The position numbers and the translations under genes are program-made. Below, one piece after another: positions 1 through 5,678 of a DNA stretch of 23,049 nucleotides (positions within the stretch are counted from its first letter, which is position 1; every line of letters starts with the position of its first letter). The notes beneath the pieces are model-generated. The model was not told the DNA's origin and made no database searches. It was given only the letters and a program-made list of their open reading frames with translations. The stretch is from positions 1 through 23,049 of the forward strand of contig CAVAWX010000025.1 in assembly GCA_963592385.1 (NCBI GenBank). Direction: 5' to 3'. This DNA comes from CAVAWX01 sp963592385 (lineage in GTDB: Bacteria > Actinomycetota > Coriobacteriia > Coriobacteriales > QAMH01).

Positions 1-42
1 CCCTCGGCCTGCGCCGCGCCGCCCTCGGCCTGCGCCGCGCCG
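1..42. repeat. 21-bp tandem repeat, two copies, inside coding sequence
   Basis: Positions 1-21 and 22-42 are identical. Read on the minus strand they encode Gly-Gly-Ala-Ala-Gln-Ala-Glu twice, in frame with the gene that starts at 245. The array touches the window edge, so the copy number is unknown. A multiple-of-three repeat in frame can change length without breaking the gene. Confidence 0.9.
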
Positions 43-245
43 CCTAGGAAATCCTCTGCTTCGCCCTTGATATCGGAATACGAGCTGACGACGAGGTTCA
101 TCTCGGCCGCCCGCGCCGCCTCGAGCATGTCGCCTGCGATCTCGCGGTCGAGGCGGTCGACCCTGCTTGCGTCCTGCATGGGCCATCTCTTCGTGCCGAG
201 CGCTAGACGCGACAGCTCGTATCCTGCTATTTTCCTTGTCTGCAT
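1..245 (-). CDS. Aldo/keto reductase-like protein, N-terminal part only
   Basis: The gene reads leftward and is cut by the window edge; 81 residues are visible. The start is the ATG at 245-243, preceded by a GGGAGG ribosome site. The opening follows the aldo/keto reductase plan: a short strand-turn, Ser-Arg-Leu-Ala-Leu-Gly-Thr (residues 12-18), a helix with Ala-Ala-Arg-Ala-Ala-Glu, then Met-Asn-Leu-Val-Val and a Glu-Asp-Phe-Leu-Gly segment. In the family, Asn-x-x is followed by catalytic Asp in DTAxxY, with catalytic Tyr five residues on. Here those places hold Val53 and Asp58, so two of the usual Asp-Tyr-Lys-His residues are missing. A repeated GGAAQAE insert follows from residue 68. It lies 110 nt downstream of htpG on the same strand. 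It may be a non-catalytic homologue; the rest of the protein is not visible. Confidence 0.6.
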   Translation of the reverse strand, partial: MQTRKIAGYELSRLALGTKRWPMQDASRVDRLDREIAGDMLEAARAAEMNLVVSSYSDIKGEAEDFLGGAAQAEGGAAQAE

Positions 246-354
246 GGTTGCTGCACCCTCCCTTTCGGTGTCCTCTTTTTCCCGTGTGCTCGCTTGAACG
301 TCCGCTCGCTTGCCGCACGGTTTCGCGCCTGTCCGCGCCGGCGTGCCGCCGCAC

Positions 355-2265
355 CTACATCAGCGCGTAGACCGCCTGCGCATAGGCGTTCAGGTCGTCT
401 ATCTCGAGGCCTTCGGCCAGCAGCGCCTGCCCGTGCAAGATGCGGGCGTAGCGCTCGACGGCCTCGCGGTCGCCGTCGGCCCACAGGGCCTTCAACGTGG
501 TGAAAATCGCGTGGTCCGGGTTCAGCTGCAGGGCGTGCTGGGCCTGCGGCGTGCCCTGGCGCTCGGCCGCGCCCGAGAAGTAGCGCTCCATCCCGAGGCT
601 CACCGCGCCCTTGGCGACGATGCAGGCCGGCGCCTTCGTCAGCCGCCCGCTCGCCTCGACGGCCACGACGTCGTCCGGCAGCGCCGTGCACATGAACGAG
701 AACAGCTCGGCGCATTCCGCGTTTGCCGCCGCCGCACGCTCGGCTGCCTCGTCTGTCTCCAGCGCCAGGTCGGCCGCCGCCACGTTCTTCAGGGGCAGGC
801 CGTCGTATTCGCGCAAGGTCATGAGCGCGAACTCGTCGACGCCGTCCGTGCACAGCAGCACGTCGTATCCGCGTTCGACCGCGGCCGACACCGACGGTGC
901 GGCCTCGAGCTTTTCTGCGTCGGCGCCACTTGCGAAAAGCAGGCAGGGCTGGTCGGGCGGCATGGCGTCGCGGTACTCGCGCAGCGTCACGGGCTCGTCG
1001 TTGTTTGCGGTGAAAAACAGCAGCAGGTCTTCGAGCTCGGCGTTTTGCGCGCCGAAGGTCGCGTAGATGGCAAATTTGAAGATGCGGCCGAACTGGCCGA
1101 AGAACTCGGTGTAGAGCTCGCGTTCGTTGTCGCGCATGTCCTCGAGCTCGGCTTTCACCCGTCGTGTGACCTGGGTGGCGATCGCCTTGAGGAACGGGTC
1201 GCTTTGCAGCGTCTCGCGCGAGAGGTTCAAGGAGATGTCGGGACTGTCCACGACGCCGCGCAGAAAGCCGAAGGCTTCGGAGAGCAGCTCGGGGCAGCGC
1301 TGCTGGATCAAGACGTTGGAGCTGTAGAGTTCCAGGCCCTTCTCGAATTCGGCGCTGAAGAAATCGGCGGGCGGCTCGCGGGGGATGAAGAGCAGCACGT
1401 CGCAGTTGTGGCCGCCGCGCGCGTGCATGGATATGGTGCGCAGAGGGGGAGTGGCGTCGTCGAACTCCTTCATATAGAAGGCGTCGTATTCGCTTTGGGC
1501 GACCTCGGACTTGGGGCGCGTCCAGATGGGGGTCATGGTGTTCAAGACGACGCGCTCGGTGTAGTCCTCGAAGACGGGCTCGGCACCTCTCTCGTCGGCG
1601 CCGCGCTCGACCTCGCGTCGTCCATGCGTCTCCATGACGATGGGGTAGCGGATATAGTCGCTGTAGCGCTTCACCAGCTCGGCCAGCGCCGCATGCGAGA
1701 GGAACTTGTCGAAGTCGAAGGCCGCACTCGAGGGGCGCAGGTGCAGCGTCACGTCGGTGCCGTGCGTCGCGCGTTCGGCCGCCTCGACCTCGAAACCCTC
1801 GATGCCGTCGCTGGTCCACAGGTGCGCCTGGTCTTCGCCTGCCGCGCGCGAGAGCACCTCGACGCGCTCGGCCACCATGAAGCACGAGTAGAAGCCGACG
1901 CCGAACTGGCCGATGATGTCCACGTCCGCCGCGTCGCGCACGTCTTGCTGGCTCTTCAAGGCCAGGCTCGAGGAGTGCGCGATCGTCCCGAGGTTTTCGG
2001 CCAGCTCGTCTGCCGTCATGCCGATGCCGTCGTCGGAGATGCGGACGGTGCGCGCGTCGGCGTCGAAGGCAAGCTCTATCTCCCATGCGCCGCCCTCGTC
2101 CGCGTCCGCGCCCTCGACACCCGCGTCGCCTCGCGCGAGGGCGAGCTTGTCGTAGGCGTCCGAGGCGTTCGATATCAGCTCGCGCAGGAAAACGTCTTTT
2201 TCCGTGTATATGGAGTTGATGACCAGGTCGAGGAGCTTCTTGCTCTCCGCTTTGAACTGCTGCAT
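355..2265 (-). CDS. htpG: Hsp90-family molecular chaperone HtpG
   Basis: A 636-residue cytosolic ATP-driven chaperone, close to the roughly 620-630 residues usual for bacterial HtpG. The N-terminal GHKL ATPase domain is intact: Glu-Leu-Ile-Ser-Asn-Ala-Ser-Asp-Ala (residues 29-37, with catalytic Glu29 and Mg-binding Asn33), Ser-Asp-Asp-Gly-Ile-Gly-Met (77-83, nucleotide binding) and Asn-Leu-Gly-Thr-Ile-Ala-His-Ser (91-98), followed by GQFGVGFYS of the lid region. The middle and C-terminal dimerisation domains follow without a break. The ATG at 2265 lies only 6 nt after the stop of the LuxR-type regulator, and its ribosome site overlaps that gene's end, so the two are probably co-transcribed and translationally coupled. 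That is unusual, because htpG is normally a stand-alone stress gene. Confidence 0.97.
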   Translation of the reverse strand: MQQFKAESKKLLDLVINSIYTEKDVFLRELISNASDAYDKLALARGDAGVEGADADEGGAWEIELAFDADARTVRISDDGIGMTADELAENLGTIAHSSSLALKSQQDVRDAADVDIIGQFGVGFYSCFMVAERVEVLSRAAGEDQAHLWTSDGIEGFEVEAAERATHGTDVTLHLRPSSAAFDFDKFLSHAALAELVKRYSDYIRYPIVMETHGRREVERGADERGAEPVFEDYTERVVLNTMTPIWTRPKSEVAQSEYDAFYMKEFDDATPPLRTISMHARGGHNCDVLLFIPREPPADFFSAEFEKGLELYSSNVLIQQRCPELLSEAFGFLRGVVDSPDISLNLSRETLQSDPFLKAIATQVTRRVKAELEDMRDNERELYTEFFGQFGRIFKFAIYATFGAQNAELEDLLLFFTANNDEPVTLREYRDAMPPDQPCLLFASGADAEKLEAAPSVSAAVERGYDVLLCTDGVDEFALMTLREYDGLPLKNVAAADLALETDEAAERAAAANAECAELFSFMCTALPDDVVAVEASGRLTKAPACIVAKGAVSLGMERYFSGAAERQGTPQAQHALQLNPDHAIFTTLKALWADGDREAVERYARILHGQALLAEGLEIDDLNAYAQAVYALM

Positions 2266-2271
2266 GGGGCC

Positions 2272-3975
2272 TCATCCTCTCTTTGCGTGTGTCGTGTGCG
2301 CAGCGCCGCGCCCGTTTCCGTCTGCGCCTTCACCGCGCCCGTCGCCCGCTTCACCCGCCGTGTCCGCGCGTGCCCCCGCGCCCGCACTACCCGGCGCGTC
2401 GATGCGGGCGAGCAGCTCTTGGGCGGAGTGGACGTCGAGCTTGTGGTAGACGTTGGACATGTGGGTCTTCACCGTGTGGATCGATATCCACAGCTCCTGC
2501 TGGATCTCGCCGGCCGTCATGCCGCGCGCCAGAAAGCCGAAGATCTCGCGTTCGCGCTTGGACAGGCCGCATTCGGTGGCGATGCGCTCGATGCGCTCCT
2601 CCCTGCTGCCAGCTGCCTGCGTCGTGCCTTCCTCGCTTGCGTGCGCGGCCGGTTTCGCTGCGGCAGGCGCCTTCTCATGCCCAGCAGCCTTCTCGAAGGA
2701 GGTGAAGCGGTCGAACAGGGGCATGGTCGACGCCATCAGCAGCACGGTGATGCCGCCGATGATGGCGAGCGTGTAGTTGGGGATGGCCGGCGCGAGCACG
2801 GCGTCGAGCGCCCAGCCGCCGACAAGCCCGATTCCCATGGCCAGGTAGAGCAGCGCGCGGTTCAGGCCGATGAAAGGCCCGAGCTCGTCTTTTAAGTGCG
2901 AGGCGCGCGAGAAGGCAAAGATCATGAAGCCGAAATCGAAGGTGTTCAGACCCGCGAAGCACAGCATCTGGCCGCTCAGGTTGTCCAAGGTAAACGCCGC
3001 CTCGCCGAGCTGGCCCTTCGAGGCGATGGCGTAGAAGGACAGCATGAGGCCCGCCATGAACATGAGGGCGCTGAAGTGCTGGATCGAGTGCGCTCCCTCG
3101 GCGTTGATCTTGTCGGAGGGGATGAGCGATATGACGAACGCGGACAAGGCGACGCCGCATATGGGCCAGCTGCTTCCGATGGCGAAAAAGACGATGTCGC
3201 TTTCGCCCAGTGCCGCCGACAGCGCGTACTGGCATATGCCGAAGGAGGCGCCGTAGAAGATGAACTTGCCGTTTTCCACAAGCGCCGCGCCGAGGGGAAT
3301 CTTCACGCCGGATTTCCGCGCGCCCTCGTCGTCTTTATGCGCCACGCCTTTGTTCTTGCTCGCCGCCAGCGAGATGTTGGCCAGCAGGGGCAGCACGCAC
3401 AAGGCGATGAGGTTGTAGGGAGCCACGAGGTTGCCGATGATGAAGGCGATGCAGCCGCCCAGCCCCATGTTGAAGACGAAGTTCAGGGGGTTGCCCATCT
3501 TGTCGGTGCGCTGCCCGAGCATCTGCAGCCAGGGAAACATGAGCAGCGCCTCCGAGGCGGCTACGACGATCCACGAGGCAAGGCCTGCGGCAAACCCCAG
3601 GTCGCGCGCGAACAAGACGAAGACCGTGGCGGCCGTGGCCAGGCAGCCGAGGAGTATGTTGCAGCGCCGCCAGCTGGACTGCCCCTGGCGGTGGAAGAGC
3701 CGCGTCAGGGTCCGCGAGAAGAAGATGAGCAGGGCATAGGTCGCGGCAAGCGAGAGATACAGCGCCGCCTGGTAGGCGAAGGGGCGGCCTTGCGTCCCCT
3801 CGGAAAAGACGGGGGAGAACAAGACGAGGAAGCGCCAGGCGCAGATGATGGAAAAGCCCGTCACGCTCAGGTTGTCCAGAGGCGAGGTCGCGCTCTTCAT
3901 CAGCCGGCTCGCCGTGCTGGCCGCCTTCGGGCTGCGGGTGCTATCCGTGCGTATGTCCGCGTCGTTGCGTCCCAT
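2272..3975 (-). CDS. MFS-LuxR fusion: membrane-embedded transcriptional regulator
   Basis: A 567-residue protein. Residues about 35-425 contain roughly 12 hydrophobic segments arranged like a major-facilitator transporter. An Ala-rich cytosolic linker (about 430-460) leads to a LuxR-type helix-turn-helix at 469-525: Gly-Leu-Ser-Lys-Arg-Glu-Arg-Glu-Ile, then Met-Thr-Ala-Gly-Glu-Ile, and the recognition helix His-Thr-Val-Lys-Thr-His-Met. No response-regulator receiver domain is present. The inference is a one-component sensor that detects a small molecule through its transporter-like part. Such proteins are expanded in Eggerthella and relatives, often beside reductase operons. The last 40 residues are Gly/Ala/Asp-rich and encoded by a GC repeat. 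The ATG at 3975 is 6 nt after the previous stop. It diverges from the Mo-enzyme cluster, its most plausible target. The ligand is unknown. Confidence 0.9.
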   Translation of the reverse strand: MGRNDADIRTDSTRSPKAASTASRLMKSATSPLDNLSVTGFSIICAWRFLVLFSPVFSEGTQGRPFAYQAALYLSLAATYALLIFFSRTLTRLFHRQGQSSWRRCNILLGCLATAATVFVLFARDLGFAAGLASWIVVAASEALLMFPWLQMLGQRTDKMGNPLNFVFNMGLGGCIAFIIGNLVAPYNLIALCVLPLLANISLAASKNKGVAHKDDEGARKSGVKIPLGAALVENGKFIFYGASFGICQYALSAALGESDIVFFAIGSSWPICGVALSAFVISLIPSDKINAEGAHSIQHFSALMFMAGLMLSFYAIASKGQLGEAAFTLDNLSGQMLCFAGLNTFDFGFMIFAFSRASHLKDELGPFIGLNRALLYLAMGIGLVGGWALDAVLAPAIPNYTLAIIGGITVLLMASTMPLFDRFTSFEKAAGHEKAPAAAKPAAHASEEGTTQAAGSREERIERIATECGLSKREREIFGFLARGMTAGEIQQELWISIHTVKTHMSNVYHKLDVHSAQELLARIDAPGSAGAGARADTAGEAGDGRGEGADGNGRGAAHTTHAKRG

Positions 3976-3981
3976 GCCGCC

Positions 3982-4320
3982 TCAGTCGCCCTTTTCCCGC
4001 TCGTAGCGTTCCTGGGCCTTCACGTCGTCTTTGGTCAGGCCCTTGTCGCGCAGGTAGTCCTCGTAGAGGCGGCGCGCGCGCGTGGCCTTCACGGAAAAGG
4101 TCCCGACGACGATGGCGACGACGAGGACGACGGCCGACGAGAAGGGGGACTCTTTGAAGGCGCCCGACAGCAGGGCGTAGAAGTAGATGGCGATGGCGAT
4201 GGCGCACACGACGGCGAGCGCCACCATGATGAGGCGCTGCTTTCTCACCTGCGCCTTGAGACGCATGGCGTGGTGTAGCTGCTTGCGCTTGCCCTTCATT
4301 GACTGGATTTCCCGAGACAT
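3982..4320 (-). CDS. Small two-transmembrane-segment protein, unknown function
   Basis: A 112-residue protein if translation begins at the ATG at 4320-4318, which has a GAGGGGG ribosome site at a suitable distance. A longer reading from 4341 lacks one. The N-terminal 30 residues are strongly basic (many Lys, Arg, His). Two hydrophobic helices lie at about residues 31-52 and 62-78, and a charged C-terminal tail ends in Arg-Tyr-Glu-Arg-Glu-Lys-Gly-Asp. I recognise no family. It is the first gene of the leftward unit and lies 6 nt before the MFS-LuxR regulator, so it may be an accessory of that sensor or simply share its promoter. Confidence 0.75.
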   Translation of the reverse strand: MSREIQSMKGKRKQLHHAMRLKAQVRKQRLIMVALAVVCAIAIAIYFYALLSGAFKESPFSSAVVLVVAIVVGTFSVKATRARRLYEDYLRDKGLTKDDVKAQERYEREKGD

Positions 4321-4384
4321 GCGAACCCCCTCTTTGTCCACGTGTCCTTCTGCTCTCTTGTCGCCGAATGTATGGCCCCGCCGA

Positions 4385-4475
4385 AAAAATCAGTCATATG
4401 AGGAGCGGTAAAAAAGGTATGAGTGATGAAAACGAGTACTAAAAATCAGTTGAAAATCGGTTTTCCGGTATGAGT
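4385..4475. promoter_or_regulatory. AT-rich divergent control region with paired direct repeats
   Basis: This island separates the leftward regulator operon from the rightward Cys-rich gene and is far richer in A/T than its surroundings. It holds AAAAATCAGT at 4385-4394 and 4441-4450, GGTATGAGT at 4416-4424 and 4467-4475, GAGTACTA at 4434-4441 and the palindrome CATATG at 4395-4400. The alternation of two repeat types suggests operator sites for a DNA-binding protein; the adjacent LuxR-type regulator is the natural candidate. I could not place convincing -35/-10 boxes in either direction. Confidence 0.55.
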
Positions 4476-4542
4476 TTTTCCGTTTTTGCGCGTGCGAAAA
4501 TCGCGCCAGCATGTTTTTCACCATCTTGAAGGAGGAGTCCTC

Positions 4543-4872
4543 ATGGCCGGAGGATGCTGGATCTGCAACCCCATGTGCGGCAAGTGCCAACCCGCCCCGA
4601 TGAAGTCGGGCAAATGCCCCGATTGCGGCGAGACCACCTTGTTCGAGCGGCAGCGCATCATCGCCGGCGAGACGCTCGTGTGCAAGAGGTGCGGGCGCGA
4701 CATGTCCGAGATAGTCGTGCCCAGACCTGTGCGCTGCAACTACAGCGGCAAGGTCTGCGCCTACCCGTGCGGCAAGTCCACGTCTCCCAAACACGAGCAC
4801 GGCGACTTGCCCTGCGAGCGCACCACGCAGCTTTCGCCCGAGATGCTGGCCGCCTATCCCTTCCTCGCGTGA
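4543..4872 (+). CDS. Cys-rich zinc-ribbon-like protein, 109 aa
   Basis: The start is the ATG at 4543 behind the strong site AAGGAGGAG. The 109-residue product has 12 cysteines. Cys5, 8, 12 and 15 form C-x2-C-x3-C-x2-C. Cys25/28 and Cys47/50 form a zinc ribbon with an 18-residue loop. Cys65, 72, 76 and 91 form a third set. There is no signal peptide or membrane segment, so it should be cytosolic and bind two or three metal ions, zinc or possibly iron. The target could be protein, nucleic acid or a cofactor; nothing in the sequence decides this. It is the first plus-strand gene after the divergent control region and precedes the Mo-enzyme operon. I recognise no named family. Confidence 0.8.
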   Translation: MAGGCWICNPMCGKCQPAPMKSGKCPDCGETTLFERQRIIAGETLVCKRCGRDMSEIVVPRPVRCNYSGKVCAYPCGKSTSPKHEHGDLPCERTTQLSPEMLAAYPFLA

Positions 4873-4915
4873 AAAGGCTGAGAGACCCCGCCTGAAATGC
4901 TGAAGAAACGCGTTG

Positions 4916-4968
4916 TAGTACTCATACCACGGTAGTGAACTAGTACGAATCGGCCTCCTTTTCATACT
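4916..4968. promoter_or_regulatory. Second island with GTATGA / AGTAC motifs
   Basis: TAGTACTCATACC at 4916-4928 is the reverse complement of GGTATGAGTACTA, which joins the two motifs seen separately in the 4385-4475 island. CTAGTAC follows at 4940-4946 and TCATACT at 4962-4968. The island lies in the 261-nt spacer before the 85-aa zinc-ribbon gene. It probably carries the same type of operator; the function is inferred. Confidence 0.5.
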
Positions 4969-5133
4969 TGCAGATTGAAGGCGCGAAGGTTCATGCGTCT
5001 AGATTGCAGTCATCGCGCTTGCACGGTCCTGCATCGAGGCGGGCATTCTCGCTTGCCTCGCATCCCGTGAAAACGGGAACCGGCATCGGCGCGAGGACGT
5101 ACGAGACAGTTGACACGAGTAAGGAGTCCAACC

Positions 5134-5391
5134 ATGTGCTTCAGGCCACCGTCGTTCGACGACATGATGAAGAAGTGCGAGAAATGCGGAAGCTTCAACC
5201 CGCCCGAGAACACCAAATGCAAGAAGTGCGGCGCCGATCTGCCCGAGGGCGGCGGCGACGACGCGGGCACGGGTGCTCCCGCAGCCCCCGGCGCCCCCAA
5301 GGCCCCTGGCGCTCCTACGGCTCCCGGCGCCCCCAAGGCTCCCGGTGCGGCTCCCGCAGCCCCCGGCGCCCCCAAGGCTCCCGGCGCCTAG
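5134..5391 (+). CDS. Zinc-ribbon protein with Pro-Gly-Ala repeat tail, 85 aa
   Basis: The start is the ATG at 5134, with AAGGAG at 5121-5126. Residues 15-32 form one compact zinc ribbon, C-x2-C-x10-C-x2-C (Cys15, 18, 29, 32), with Lys-Lys-Cys-Gly-Ala at its end. The rest, from about residue 46, consists almost only of Ala, Pro and Gly with single Lys or Thr, in PGAPKA-type hexads. The DNA there is repetitive too: the stretch starting GCTCCCGCAGCC near 5275 recurs near 5351. Gly is at every sixth position rather than every third, so this is not collagen. The tail is probably an extended, flexible arm. The ribbon has the same spacing as the 69-aa protein at 8532, which suggests the two are related and act with the Mo enzyme. 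Confidence 0.75.
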   Translation: MCFRPPSFDDMMKKCEKCGSFNPPENTKCKKCGADLPEGGGDDAGTGAPAAPGAPKAPGAPTAPGAPKAPGAAPAAPGAPKAPGA

Positions 5392-5401
5392 AGTTTTTCG
5401 G

Positions 5402-5429
5402 TTCGACCCCACGCGCGGCATCGTATACA
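5402..5429 (+). promoter_or_regulatory. Candidate sigma-70-type promoter for the Mo-enzyme operon
   Basis: TTCGAC (5402-5407) and TATACA (5424-5429) are separated by 16 nt. The second box is close to consensus, the first only moderately so. If used, transcription would start near 5436 and give a leader of about 240 nt containing the nested hairpin at 5505-5565. CATATGAGG at 5441-5449 repeats a sequence from the divergent region (4395-4403). Confidence 0.35.
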
Positions 5430-5504
5430 CGCCAAGGACACATATGAGGCGTGCCGCGCGAGGGATATGCGAGGTTTTACCCGACGAGAGAGGGATGTTG
5501 CCAA

Positions 5505-5565
5505 CTTGTCGGCGGTGTTGAGGGGACGCGAGAAACGAGAGGCTCGCGTCAAAACCGCCGACAAG
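5505..5565 (+). other. Nested perfect hairpin in the leader of the Mo-enzyme operon
   Basis: The outer arms CTTGTCGGCGGT (5505-5516) and ACCGCCGACAAG (5554-5565) are exact 12-bp complements. The inner arms GACGCGAG (5525-5532) and CTCGCGTC (5543-5550) are exact 8-bp complements around a 10-nt loop. The inner stem's right arm sits 3 nt from the outer one, while the left side has an 8-nt bulge. There is no T-run, so it is not a simple terminator. It lies 114 nt before the operon's first ATG. A leader RNA element, an RNA stabiliser or a protein-binding dyad are all possible. I do not recognise a known riboswitch class. Confidence 0.6.
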
Positions 5566-5678
5566 AAGGCAGGGAAACATCAGGGATTCCCAAGGCGGCA
5601 TTCTACTCGAAATCGGCTAAGACATAGTTCGTTGCACGTGTCCTATATGTTTCGAGAGAGAAAGGGAGGGGAGATTTC

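Noticed and set aside
310..4278. Long open frames on the plus strand opposite htpG, the LuxR gene and the two-helix protein gene
   Set aside because: They are composed mostly of Arg, Gly, Ala, Val and His with no domain, run through clear genes on the other strand, and are expected in DNA with GC-rich third codon positions.
4390..4965. A 191-codon minus-strand frame over the Cys-rich gene
   Set aside because: It crosses the AT-rich control region and lacks a ribosome site, while the plus-strand gene has an ordered Cys pattern and a strong site.
5365..5398. GGCGCC ... GGCGCC followed by TTTTT as a terminator of the 85-aa gene
   Set aside because: Both arms lie in the repeated coding tail and are self-palindromic; the stem has only 6 bp. 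It is possible but not strong enough to list.
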